Of a DNA stretch of 55,622 nt, positions 7,504-16,830 are shown piece by piece. Where the stretch lies: positions 1 through 55,622 of the forward strand of contig CAIMEY010000079.1 of the NCBI GenBank assembly GCA_903840165.1. Reading direction: 5' to 3'. Below the pieces are notes generated by a model. It had not been told where the DNA came from, ran no database searches, and saw only the letters and a list, made by a program, of their open reading frames with translations. A program made the translations under genes and the position numbers. Every line of letters begins with the position of its first letter. Position 1 is the stretch's first letter. This DNA comes from an uncultured Myxococcales bacterium (lineage in GTDB: Bacteria; Myxococcota_A; UBA9042).

Positions 7504-7950
7504 TTAGGTGCCGAACAAGCACAGACGGCGCGGATGAACCTCGTCAAAGGGACTCTCGGCGACTATTGCGCCGTCAAATGCATTGCGATTGATTAGGGCA
7601 AGCAGATGAAACGCTTCAACATCACCGGCAAGCACGACCGTGGCGTCCCCGCTCGCCTTCGCGTATTCTGCATCAGCAATCGACGCCTCCAAGCCGCTGA
7701 GGTCCTCAAGAGACTTTGCGATTTGTGATGTCAGAAACGCTCTGGCCGCTTGAGCGAGTGGCAGGAAGTTGTTCGGTTCGGTCAGGTCCAAGACGCGGAG
7801 CGCATTTAGCGACACCTCGGCCGCGTGTCCTTCGCTTCCGAGCGCAAGCCGGTACCACTTGCCGTCTACCGTCTTCGGTCCAAGCGGAACGGCAACGGCA
7901 TGGGCCAACTCCTTGTCTTTCCAGGGTTGAAATGACTGCATAGACTGCAT
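7504..7950 (-). CDS. Hypothetical protein
   Basis: A 148-aa protein with normal globular composition; not recognised. It has no membrane segment, Cys cluster or nucleotide-binding motif. It ends about 115 bases upstream of the start of the preceding minus-strand gene and begins 39 bases after the end of the integrase remnant, so it could be read together with either. No strong SD precedes the ATG at 7950. Confidence 0.45.
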   Translation of the reverse strand: MQSMQSFQPWKDKELAHAVAVPLGPKTVDGKWYRLALGSEGHAAEVSLNALRVLDLTEPNNFLPLAQAARAFLTSQIAKSLEDLSGLEASIADAEYAKASGDATVVLAGDVEAFHLLALINRNAFDGAIVAESPFDEVHPRRLCLFGT

Positions 7951-7988
7951 GGTGAGGGTGAGTTATCGGAGCAGACCAAGCGGACACG

Positions 7989-8768
7989 TCACCGAGTTGC
8001 GCAGCGCAGCGTGCGCGCGGTGGCGCCTCCACGAATTCCGGACGCTCGCACGTACTTGCGCAACATGGCCTGTATGGTGCGGACGGCGATGCGCCGCCCG
8101 GCGTGCGACAGGAATACGGCCGACTCGCTGGCAGGCGCGTGCATGTGGGCGCGGGCCGCAATGCAGCGCGCAAGCGCGAGCGCCGCCGGTTCCTCCAGCC
8201 ATACTGGCGCCGACTTGCTGCGGGTGCGTGGCGCGACCGTGATGACGCGCGCCGCCAAGTCAACCTGTGACAGGTCAAGCGCGGCAAGGTCAGCGACGCG
8301 CAGCCGCGTATGGATAAGCAACTGCACAATCGCGAGATCGCGCTCTCGGTTGCGTTCCGACGATTGCCGCGCGACCGCGGCGAGCAGTTCCGCACGTTCC
8401 GGCGGCGACAGGGGCCGGGGACCGCTGCGGCTTGGCCCGCGTTTGCGCGCGATGTCCGCTGTGGCGTTCGCAACCGCGAGGCCGCGTGCAAGCAGGTAGT
8501 CGTACCATGCGCGCAACGCCGCTAGGCGGAGATTCCACCGACTCCGGGCAAGCGCAACGTCGTTTTCTGGACGCCGCGACGAACCTAGAAACTGCTGAAT
8601 CTGCGCGCGATTGCATTGCACTGCCGCTTCCGTCCCGCCGCACCAGGCCACGTACTCCCGAACGATACGGCCATACGCGATGGTTGTGCGTGGCGCATAC
8701 AGGCATTCAGCGGTAAGATAGTGTGCAAAGGCGCGGGCTTGATTGTCGTTGTGGTTTACTTGGAGCAT
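7989..8768 (-). pseudogene. Truncated tyrosine recombinase (integrase remnant)
   Basis: About 259 codons. The N-terminal SAM-like core-binding domain (AFAHYLTAECLYAPRTTIAY, then RAWYDYLLARGLA) and the catalytic domain start (HTRLRVADLAALDL, with the first catalytic Arg) are clear. A Lys lies in the beta-hairpin region. The protein then stops at ARTLRCATR. The HxxR box reads RTLR, the following His is Cys, and the segment with the second His/Trp and the nucleophilic Tyr is missing. It therefore cannot catalyse recombination. It lies 12 kb from the tRNA att fragment, so it may come from a different element. The frame is open further upstream to an ATG at 8837. Confidence 0.75.
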
Positions 8769-8837
8769 ACGGCCAAGGGTGCAGTTATGATGCTTGGCTC
8801 TGTAAATACTATAGCGCACAACGGTAGTTATGCGCAA

Positions 8838-9599
8838 GTCCGTTTATCCACAGGTCGCGGATTGCGACGCTGCTGACGGCTTCCGTCCGGCAGGCGATGG
8901 CCGTGCGGCGGGCGTTCCAAGGTGGACGCTGGTCGCAGTCATGGCACGCCAGCCCAGCTGGCGTGCACGTTGCCGTTGCGTCCGCGCCGCCCCCGCCCGA
9001 CGGCAAGGCAACCGCTTGCTCCCGCCACCGCCGCGACAGCGGCTGCTGCAGTGCTCGCGTTCACGTCCGCGCGCTGTCGCGACATTCGCACGCTCAGCGG
9101 AACGGAGGCACGAGAACGCCGTCGACCGTACCGATCGTCGCGTAATTGCGATGCGTTCGCCGTCTGGCAGGGTGACCTACCGGCGCCTGACTGTCGCGCG
9201 TCGTCGCGTGCGCGAGAGCAACGAACACGGCCATCTGCACGGGCACCTACTGCGAAGGCAAGCTCAACAACATTGTAAAGAAATGTAAACGACGTCACCG
9301 GGGGCAGCCTCGCGGTGACGTCCACGCGGCCCTCGACGCGCCGAAAGTACTGCGGGGAACCGACCTTGAACATCTCGGCCGAGCAAGTCAGGATTCGGGC
9401 CGCTTTGACGCTGGCAACGTCTGGCCCGAGCATGGGTAGCGTGGCGGGCCGTGTGGTTGGGCGTGTCGTCTACCGGCAGGTACGCCAGTTCGACTTCACG
9501 GCGACAGCGCCGTGAATCTAAAGGCCGGTTCGCCCGTTGTCGGAGCTGCGAAGCCTGACTGGCTTGGCGCACGCGAGTACTGCAACTTGGACTTCAAAG
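8838..9599. other. Intergenic stretch without a confident gene
   Basis: No frame here has convincing coding character. A minus-strand frame (8939-9433) has a plausible N-terminal part (about 60 residues) that then turns into Arg/Ala/Ser-rich sequence, which might be a decayed small gene. The main visible feature is the inverted repeat at 9291-9322. The stretch may hold the promoter of the large operon starting at 9600. Confidence 0.4.
9291..9322. promoter_or_regulatory. Perfect 10-bp inverted repeat upstream of the helicase operon
   Basis: GACGTCACCG (9291-9300) is the exact reverse complement of CGGTGACGTC (9313-9322), with a 12-bp spacer. It lies about 280 bases before the helicase start and is just after an AT-rich stretch (TTGTAAAGAAATGTAAAC). 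It could be an operator or a transcript hairpin. No T-run follows. Confidence 0.35.
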
Positions 9600-12500
9600 A
9601 TGACGTTCCTGAATGGCGATAGGCAGTTGACCAAGCGCATCGAAGCGGGACGGCTGTCCTTTGTCTACGACCTCGCGAGGCTCCAATTCCACGACACGGT
9701 CCGGGCGCTACTGCATGAACTTGTTCCCGAAGCTCCGGGACCCGACACCGCATTCCTGTCGTTCTTGGACCGCGCCATGCCGAACGGGCTCCCGACCACG
9801 TTGGTGGCGTCGAACGCACAGGATACCCCCGATGCCCGGCCTGAATGGCGCAAGTTGCTGTTCCGTCCGTACTTCGGCGGACCCCACGGTGCACGATTCG
9901 GTTCTGGCGGCCGGACCGTGGGCGTCCACGCGTTCCGGCGCCAAGGCAAGCTCATCGTCGACGGAGTTGAAGTCACGCCGCACGTCCCCGAGCGAGGCTT
10001 CGAGGCGCTGGTCTCGGGCCCGATCTACTGGAACCACGAAGACTGCTTCATTTCCTCGGAGGATTTTGAATTTCTTGGGCGCCTGCCTTCCCGCCGCGCG
10101 AAATCGGCCCAGCGCCTTGCCGCATGGCGAGAGTACCTGTCCTGGAAGGAAAAACTCCTGAGGACGCGGCAAATCCGTTTCCCCTACCTGGCGTGGATGG
10201 CGCAGGATGAGAACCACTGGGCGTTCCTGGTCGAACCGGCCAGCATGCCTCCTGGAGGACTTTCTGGCGTCGAGTTGTGCGCCACGGTCCTACCGAGTAC
10301 CAGCGATTCGGAATCACAGCCAAAAAAGCCGAAGACCCGCGAACCCGACGCACCCCTCGTCGGCGAAGTCCAGTCCATCATCCACCTCCCGAAGAAGGGG
10401 CCTGGCCGGCCGCACGAGTTGGCCGTCTTCGAGTTTGAAGGCGAGGCCAAAATCGTTGTCGTGCGTCTTGACGAAGAGCGCGCCGCGCAAATGCGCAAGA
10501 AGGGGGTGCCGCCGACTGGCATCTTGGAGTCGTCGATCGTCGGCGACCTGGCGTCACTGAGTGTGCAGAGGATCGGGATCGACCGCCTGCAGCGCAATCA
10601 GGGATACTGCGAGAACCTTGAGGACTTTCTCTTCGAATCCCGCAATGCCGGCGCGCCGGTCGTACTGCCGGAACTTGCAGTATTGCCAGGTGGGCGGGAA
10701 CTGAACGACGGGCAGCGCGACGCCGTGCGCAAGGCGATGGCAGCCCCGGAACTCTGCCTGATTCAAGGGCCACCCGGCACGGGCAAGACCACTGTTATCG
10801 CCGAGATTTGCCTGCGGACCGCACTTGCCGGTGGCCGCGTACTCGTCGCGTCTCAGACGAACCTTGCCGTGGACAACGCTTTGTCGCGGCTTGCGAACGT
10901 GCCTGCGGTACGGCGCCTGCGCCTGGGTGACCCAGGGCGAGTCGACGAGGAGTTCAAGGATTTTCTTAAAGATCACGTCGTCGAGCACTGGTTCCGGACC
11001 ATTGGCGATCACTGTCGCCGTCGGACGCAAGCCGCTGCTACCCTTTTCGAACTGCACGTTGCGCGGCAAACGGCGGTGGACGACCTGCGCCGCGTTTGGT
11101 CGCAGGCACACGTCGTCGGCGCCAATGTCACGGAGACTCGCGCTCGCGTCGAAGCAGCTCGCGTGGCGGCGGGCTTGGCCCGCGAACGGATGGAGGGTGC
11201 GCGTGCCGAGGCTGTGACGAGAAGCCGACTCGTAGAAGGCTGGGCGGCGTTGACGTCTTGGGCGCTTGGGTCGGCAAGCCTGTCGGCGACGACACTCGAA
11301 GGCAGCCTGCTGACTGCAGAAGAGAACTCGCAAGTTCAGGCGATCGAACGGGCGCGGCACAGGCTTGAGCCGTTGCAGAACTTGCACGCATGCCTCTGCG
11401 GCCTCACAGCGAGCGCCAGCGGCACAGAGGCCGCTAGCCTAGAACTGCGCCAACTCCGCGTCGACCAACGCCGTCTCGCCGAGTCCGTGGACGATGACGA
11501 TCTGGCCAAGCTCAAGGCGACAAACCGTCGCATCCAGGAACTGGAGCGCGATGGTTGGAACCGGACCACGGGCGAAATCGGACGGCTTGCCCGTCGCGCC
11601 TTCGAACCTGTCGAAATGCCGGACAGCTTGGCCCTTCTGGCCGACGCGCTCAAGCCCAGCGCCCAGAGCGATGGCTGGGTCAAAGACGCTCAGGGCAGGG
11701 TTGAGGTTGCGCTCAATTGCGCTCGCGCTGCAGAGCAGGAGGCCCAAGAATGGGCGCAGCGTTGGAGCCAGAAGGCAGTGACCGCGCAGCAAGTCGCCGC
11801 ACGCGCGTCGGAGATGGTTCAGGCGGCCACAGCGGAAGCCGAATCGGGCCGGCGTGCATTGGATGGTGCGACCGCTGAACAGGTGGAAGCCGCGCGACAG
11901 CAAGAAGCGGCGGTTGAAGCCTGGCGTGACGCGTGGCAGCGCGCCATGCCGGAAGACGCGCCCACGGCGCCCGACGACATGGCGCTGCAACGCGCACAGG
12001 GTGTCGCCGACGGCCTCGGCTGCGCCACCCGAATCCTCCAAGAGCGGGAACAGCGTTGGGGGCCGTTGCGGCGCGACTGGCAGCAACGTCTCGCCAACGC
12101 AGAGGAATCGGATCGCGATCACCTGCGAGGCCTGTACCGGCGCCACGCGAACGTCGTCGGCATGACCTGCAACGAGGCCGGCAAGAAGTCGACATGGAAC
12201 GTGGAAGGCTTCAAGCCGTTCGATGTCGTGATCGTCGACGAGGTCAGCAAGGCAACGCCGACCGAGCTGATCCTACCTTTGCTCCTCGGTCGCAAGGCGG
12301 TCATCGTCGGCGACCACCGGCAGTTGCCGCCGATGTTCCGCGAACGGGCCGAATCCACCTGGGGCGAAACGGAGGACGCCGGTGACGTCACCAGCGAGGA
12401 TCTGGAAAAGTACCGCAAGCTCGTGACTGCCGGGTTGTTTCAGGAACTGTTTGAAGAGGCGCTGGAATCGATCCGTAGCACGCTGTGGACCCAGTACCGG

Positions 12501-13400
12501 ATGCACCCGCACATCATGGCTGCAGTCAACCAGTTCTATGACGGCCGGCTGGAGGCAGGACCGAGCGAGACGGCCCTGGCGAAGCAGCGGGAACACGGTC
12601 TTGCAATCAAGCGCCGAGGCGATGAACTGCTGCGGGCCGATCAGCACCTTCTTTGGATCGACTCATCGAGTGATTCCAAGGGACAGCCCGCCTGGGACGA
12701 AAAGCGCGGCAGCTCGAAGGCGAACCAGCTGGAGATAGACCTGGTGGTGGCGACCCTGCGGGAGCTCGGCGCAGCCTTGAGCAAACGCGGGTACATCGGA
12801 CTCGTCGACCGCGAGATACCTGACGGGGCAGTCGCTCGCCCTGCAATCGAGTGGGCCCGGACCGTCCTTCCCGAGGCGCCAGACGAAACTATCGAGGATC
12901 TATTCCGAAACCGCCGCGTGCGTGTGGGCGGTCGCGCCGTCGACCGAGACACAGTCGTCGCTGCCGGCATGAGGTTTACCGTTGCGGCCCAAAAAGACGT
13001 CGGAGTCATCACTTTCTATTCTGCACAGTTGAAGGCTATCCGGGCTGCCTTGGACAAGGCAGCGTCCTGTTCGCCCGGAGTCTTCGCCAGCATGGAATTG
13101 CGCAAGAACACTGTCGATCGCTTCCAAGGCATGGAGAAACAGATCATCGTAGCCAGTCTCGTTCGATCGACGCGTCAACGCCTGAGCGGATTCGTCCGTG
13201 AATATCAGCGCATCAATGTCGCCCTGTCACGCGCACAGGAACTTCTGGTGGTGATCGGCGCGGCCGACACCTGGCGACGAGCGCTGGTGAGCCTGCCGCC
13301 GGTGGACGGTGGCGAGACGCGCGAAGCTGCGGTATACAGTGAAATCCTCGACATTGCCGATCGTTGCGGCGGGAGACGCCATGCGCGACAGTTCCTCTGA
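9600..13400 (+). CDS. SF1 helicase of the UPF1/DNA2-NAM7 type with a long coiled-coil insertion
   Basis: A 1266-aa protein from the ATG at 9600; a TTG at 9537 is possible and neither has a strong SD. After a beta-rich N-terminal region come motif I GPPGTGKTT (residue about 391), motif Ia (VLVASQTNLAVDNAL), motif II VIVDEVSKA (Asp880), motif III GDHRQLPP, QYRMHP (about 966), DRFQGMEKQ and INVALSRAQE (about 1205). Motifs Ia and II are separated by about 450 residues. Much of that insert (about 507-835) is Ala/Glu/Arg-rich predicted coiled coil, an arm seen in several defence-associated helicases. It opens a five-gene operon and overlaps the next gene by 20 bases. Confidence 0.88.
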   Translation: MTFLNGDRQLTKRIEAGRLSFVYDLARLQFHDTVRALLHELVPEAPGPDTAFLSFLDRAMPNGLPTTLVASNAQDTPDARPEWRKLLFRPYFGGPHGARFGSGGRTVGVHAFRRQGKLIVDGVEVTPHVPERGFEALVSGPIYWNHEDCFISSEDFEFLGRLPSRRAKSAQRLAAWREYLSWKEKLLRTRQIRFPYLAWMAQDENHWAFLVEPASMPPGGLSGVELCATVLPSTSDSESQPKKPKTREPDAPLVGEVQSIIHLPKKGPGRPHELAVFEFEGEAKIVVVRLDEERAAQMRKKGVPPTGILESSIVGDLASLSVQRIGIDRLQRNQGYCENLEDFLFESRNAGAPVVLPELAVLPGGRELNDGQRDAVRKAMAAPELCLIQGPPGTGKTTVIAEICLRTALAGGRVLVASQTNLAVDNALSRLANVPAVRRLRLGDPGRVDEEFKDFLKDHVVEHWFRTIGDHCRRRTQAAATLFELHVARQTAVDDLRRVWSQAHVVGANVTETRARVEAARVAAGLARERMEGARAEAVTRSRLVEGWAALTSWALGSASLSATTLEGSLLTAEENSQVQAIERARHRLEPLQNLHACLCGLTASASGTEAASLELRQLRVDQRRLAESVDDDDLAKLKATNRRIQELERDGWNRTTGEIGRLARRAFEPVEMPDSLALLADALKPSAQSDGWVKDAQGRVEVALNCARAAEQEAQEWAQRWSQKAVTAQQVAARASEMVQAATAEAESGRRALDGATAEQVEAARQQEAAVEAWRDAWQRAMPEDAPTAPDDMALQRAQGVADGLGCATRILQEREQRWGPLRRDWQQRLANAEESDRDHLRGLYRRHANVVGMTCNEAGKKSTWNVEGFKPFDVVIVDEVSKATPTELILPLLLGRKAVIVGDHRQLPPMFRERAESTWGETEDAGDVTSEDLEKYRKLVTAGLFQELFEEALESIRSTLWTQYRMHPHIMAAVNQFYDGRLEAGPSETALAKQREHGLAIKRRGDELLRADQHLLWIDSSSDSKGQPAWDEKRGSSKANQLEIDLVVATLRELGAALSKRGYIGLVDREIPDGAVARPAIEWARTVLPEAPDETIEDLFRNRRVRVGGRAVDRDTVVAAGMRFTVAAQKDVGVITFYSAQLKAIRAALDKAASCSPGVFASMELRKNTVDRFQGMEKQIIVASLVRSTRQRLSGFVREYQRINVALSRAQELLVVIGAADTWRRALVSLPPVDGGETREAAVYSEILDIADRCGGRRHARQFL

Positions 13401-15987
13401 CACGACCGGCGTCTGGCTTTCGGTGGAGGTCGGGTGGCCGGTACAATGCCTGCCCACCACCGTCGAGATCGTCAGGCCGCGCAAACTGACCGCGCTGGAG
13501 TGGGCCGTCCTGCGCGTGGTCGACGACTTCCGGCCCGATCTGCCGCCACTTGACGAAGTCGCGCAGGAACTCGGGCTGGACACTCCAGTCTTTCTGCAGG
13601 ATGCGGTGCAGGCGGCGGTGCGGCTGCGCGCGCTTCAGGCCGCCGTTGCCGGTGACATGCCGACCTGGCCAGCGTTGCAATTTACGCAGTTCGGCTACGA
13701 ACTCTACCGCAAGGGCCAGATCGAGAGCGAGCCGTCGCGCCACGCGCACACGTTCTGCTTCGACGCTTTGACGGACGCGGACCTTCCACTTCCACCCCGA
13801 TTGTCTGATGAGTCGGCGCGACCGATCGTCAGTCCGGAAGTCGTCGAACCGGTCTACGCAATCGGTCTCGATCGTGCACGCAAGGTGTTGGCGCGCAATG
13901 CGCCTGACCTCGTGAGTCAAGCAGGCATCGTGCGCGGACTGCTCCCAGCCGAGGACGGGCTTCCTGACGTCAAGTGGCTTTCCGTCGTGGTGAACCTGCG
14001 CGTCGACCCCGACGGCCACGTCCGCACTGACGCTCCGGCCCTGCACGCGGCAGGCCGAAAGCATCTCTCGGCTTTGGACTTGTACGAGGCGGACTTGGTT
14101 CCCGCACGCGCCGTGACCAGCGAGTGGTCGTCCGCACCCAGCCGCCTGCCGTTGGAGCCGCCTGTGCCCTTCGACCTGTGGCGTTCAGTGACGACAACAA
14201 TCGTGCCGGCTGCCGATACTGCTACCGCTGCGCTGCAGTTGGTGCACCGGGCGCATGCCGAGGTCATCCTGTCCTCAACATGGCTGGGCGTCCCGGGCAT
14301 GAGCCGCGCCCTCAATGCGGCCGTACAGCGCGGCAAGAGAGTACTGGTCGTCGGCACTGAAGACGAGGTGGCCTTTGCATGGTTCGCTGGGCCGCGCCCA
14401 GGCGTGGGGCTCCAGGCCCGGCTGACAGATCCGCTTGGAGGAGCACTGATTGCTGACGGCAAGTCGGGGCTCGTGCTTGCCGATGTTCTCTTGGCGTCCG
14501 CAGGCGGCTCGCAACCAGTTGAACTGGCAGGAGTGATGACGCCCGAGCACGCTGCCAAGGTGAGACGAGAACTCATCGACGCTGCATGGTCGTCTCGGAC
14601 GACAATGCTCGCGGAAGATGGGGTCGGGCCGGAGTTCGGTGCAGATCCCGAGGCGGCTGTCGCTAGCATTCGAGAGGACGCGGACATCTGGACCCATGTT
14701 GGCCTGGCCGCGTTCTTCCCGGAATTCCCTGCGTGGTCAGCGATGTCCACCTCGATCCAGCGCCGAAGCTCCGGATTGGCACGACTGGCCGTTTCCCATG
14801 AAGTTGTGAACTGGCTGCGCGCGGTCGCGCCGTCACTTGATGAAGCAGCCGTGAATACGGACCTTGACGCGCTGTGGCGGCACGAGTTGGCAGCGTCCGT
14901 GCAAGCCGGTCGACGGATGCAGGCTCCCGAACTGGCGCTCCTTGCTCGACTGGCCCCGCGTGCTGTGACCGCCGCGGAGTTCGTCGAACAGGCAGCGCGC
15001 GGATGGCTGGGCAGTCCGCCGTACGCAGCAAGCCGAGATGCGGCCTTTGGACTGATCGCCATCGGTGACGGAGCGGCAGTGCGCTGGGGCCGCGAACAGG
15101 TCCGGGCCTTGTCCTTTTGGCGCGACACGCTTCTGACCCTTCTGGCTCCAGTTGCGACGACGCAGCTCGCACTTGCAGAAGCCGCGACAACCGCAAGGGA
15201 AATACTCACTTCGGCTGAACTGGAGCAGTGGGTTTCGTTGCGATTGAAGGAACTGGCTTGGCCCGGATCGCTGGTGGACTACCGCGAATGGCACTCGCAC
15301 CTGTCAGCGCTCCAGCCGCTGTCACCTGCTGTCGTCAAAGAGCGAGCGTTTGACGGTTGGACGCAGGTTGTGGCGCGGGATCCGGCCCAGGTTCTGGCCG
15401 CGGTTCGTGCCGCGGCGGGGGTTCTGCCGCTTGCCCGTGTAGTCGACCAACTGCTCGGCAAGAGCGCAACCATCCAGGACATTGGGAAACTGCGGGAAGA
15501 GATTCGTGGCCTCGGCATATCCGACGACGAAGACGCCGCTTGGAACCGGCGCGTCCATGCCGCGCTGCCCCGGATCGAAGGTGGCTACCGATCACGCGAA
15601 CACGCCGTCCTTGTCGTGGGCGTCGTCGGCTCGGCGGCAGCATGGCCGTGGGCACAAGCGGTAGTGGATGCATGGCTGCGAGGCATCGTGTTGGCGCTGC
15701 CGGCCCCGAAGGCGGAGTCGGGCTTGCCGGCGTGGTTGCGTGAGCTTGCTACTTTGCGCCAGATTGCGTCGAAGGCGGACATCGAACGGCGCGTAGCGGA
15801 ACAGTTTCGCGCGCATCGCGGCGCGTTGATCGATGCCCGTCAGCGCGGCACGCTGCTGTGGCAGGAACTTGCACGCTCCGTGGCCGAGATGCCACACCTC
15901 GCGGAAATGATGGAAAGCATGTCAAAATCCGACCAAGGGCGTGCAGTTCAGCCACGCCCGAGCAACAAGGAGAAGAGACGCCGATGA
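13381..15987 (+). CDS. Large operon protein with degenerate PLD-like core
   Basis: An 868-aa protein. The ATG at 13381 follows GGGAGACGCC and lies inside the helicase end, so translation is probably coupled. Residues of about 30-150 look like winged-helix modules. Residues of about 290-380 show a phospholipase-D-like pattern: AEVILSSTWLG, RGKRVLVVG, then GGALIADGKSGLVLADVLLA, which matches the HKD-to-NL region. The HxK pair is absent, so a nuclease activity is unlikely. The rest is alpha-rich, Ala/Leu-heavy and unassigned. Catalytically dead PLD-like domains beside helicases are common in anti-phage loci, but no named family is claimed here. Confidence 0.6.
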   Translation: MRDSSSDTTGVWLSVEVGWPVQCLPTTVEIVRPRKLTALEWAVLRVVDDFRPDLPPLDEVAQELGLDTPVFLQDAVQAAVRLRALQAAVAGDMPTWPALQFTQFGYELYRKGQIESEPSRHAHTFCFDALTDADLPLPPRLSDESARPIVSPEVVEPVYAIGLDRARKVLARNAPDLVSQAGIVRGLLPAEDGLPDVKWLSVVVNLRVDPDGHVRTDAPALHAAGRKHLSALDLYEADLVPARAVTSEWSSAPSRLPLEPPVPFDLWRSVTTTIVPAADTATAALQLVHRAHAEVILSSTWLGVPGMSRALNAAVQRGKRVLVVGTEDEVAFAWFAGPRPGVGLQARLTDPLGGALIADGKSGLVLADVLLASAGGSQPVELAGVMTPEHAAKVRRELIDAAWSSRTTMLAEDGVGPEFGADPEAAVASIREDADIWTHVGLAAFFPEFPAWSAMSTSIQRRSSGLARLAVSHEVVNWLRAVAPSLDEAAVNTDLDALWRHELAASVQAGRRMQAPELALLARLAPRAVTAAEFVEQAARGWLGSPPYAASRDAAFGLIAIGDGAAVRWGREQVRALSFWRDTLLTLLAPVATTQLALAEAATTAREILTSAELEQWVSLRLKELAWPGSLVDYREWHSHLSALQPLSPAVVKERAFDGWTQVVARDPAQVLAAVRAAAGVLPLARVVDQLLGKSATIQDIGKLREEIRGLGISDDEDAAWNRRVHAALPRIEGGYRSREHAVLVVGVVGSAAAWPWAQAVVDAWLRGIVLALPAPKAESGLPAWLRELATLRQIASKADIERRVAEQFRAHRGALIDARQRGTLLWQELARSVAEMPHLAEMMESMSKSDQGRAVQPRPSNKEKRRR

Positions 15988-16829
15988 GCATAACCGGTCA
16001 ACGACAACTGGAGCTGGAGCAAGCGCGGCGGGAACAGATCCGTCTGGGTCAGGTGCGCGATCTGTGCGGGCAACTGGCTGCAGCGTGTGACGCAGTGTTG
16101 GCCGCAGTCCGAGAACCTGCCGTGCAACAACTGGCAGCGGCGTCCCTGCGACCGACTGCGGCGGAATTGGCCACGTGCCGAAGTGGCATCGACGGCTCGC
16201 CGGATGCAACGCTGGTTCAGCTTCGGGCGGTGCATGAACGGATCCATGCCGCGGTGGCCGAGGCAGAATCCGTCGCCCAGAACTGGACTGCCAACCAAGC
16301 AACTCTTGTCGGCCAAGCCCGCGCCGCTCGCGACAAGGCAGGATCCGGCGTTGGCGATGGGGCGCTGACCACGCGCGCCGTCGACGCCGAACGACATGCC
16401 CGCGCTGGTAGGCTGGACGATGCGCGACGGATCCTGACCGAATTGACGGATGCAGCTGCCTCCGATCAGTCTGCGGATCTGGACGAACGTGTCCGCCGTG
16501 AAGTCGTGCGGTGTTTGCTGGACACGCTTCGGAACATGGGCTTCGTGGTCGCACCGCGCCTGGACAACAACGCAGTGGTCCTCGATGGACGCCTCGCCTC
16601 CGGGCGACAAGCCCGCTTCGAGGTTCAACTGGACGGCAAGATGGCCTTCGATCTCGACGGGTACGAGGGTCGTGCATGTGCGGATGACATGCAAAAGGTC
16701 GAGACGAACCTGCGCAACCGGTTCGGCGTCACGCTCGGCCCGCCGCAGGTCGTCTGGAAGAATCCAGACCGGTTGTCGCAGGGTGCGCGGCCACTTCCAT
16801 CAAGTGCAGACAGCAATCGGAGACGTTGA
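15984..16829 (+). CDS. Coiled-coil operon protein
   Basis: A 281-aa protein. The ATG overlaps the previous stop (ATGA), with GGAGAAGAGACG upstream. The first half is helical and Gln/Ala/Arg-rich (likely coiled coil). Residues of about 169-252 form a compact domain (VRRE-VVRCLLDTLRNMGFVV, LDGRLASGRQARFEVQLDG, then YEGRACADDMQKVETNL). I do not recognise it. The last 20 residues are disordered. It is a likely adaptor or scaffold between the two ATPase subunits of the operon; this is inference from position only. Confidence 0.6.
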   Translation: MSITGQRQLELEQARREQIRLGQVRDLCGQLAAACDAVLAAVREPAVQQLAAASLRPTAAELATCRSGIDGSPDATLVQLRAVHERIHAAVAEAESVAQNWTANQATLVGQARAARDKAGSGVGDGALTTRAVDAERHARAGRLDDARRILTELTDAAASDQSADLDERVRREVVRCLLDTLRNMGFVVAPRLDNNAVVLDGRLASGRQARFEVQLDGKMAFDLDGYEGRACADDMQKVETNLRNRFGVTLGPPQVVWKNPDRLSQGARPLPSSADSNRRR

Positions 16830-16830
16830 T

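Noticed and set aside
8939..9433. 164-codon minus-strand frame
   Set aside because: The first third is plausible, but the rest is Arg/Ala/Ser-rich and crosses the 9291-9322 inverted repeat. No SD. Left as a possible remnant only.
13917..15209. 430-codon minus-strand open frame
   Set aside because: It is antisense to a well-supported coding gene and has Ser/Ala/Arg-rich shadow composition.
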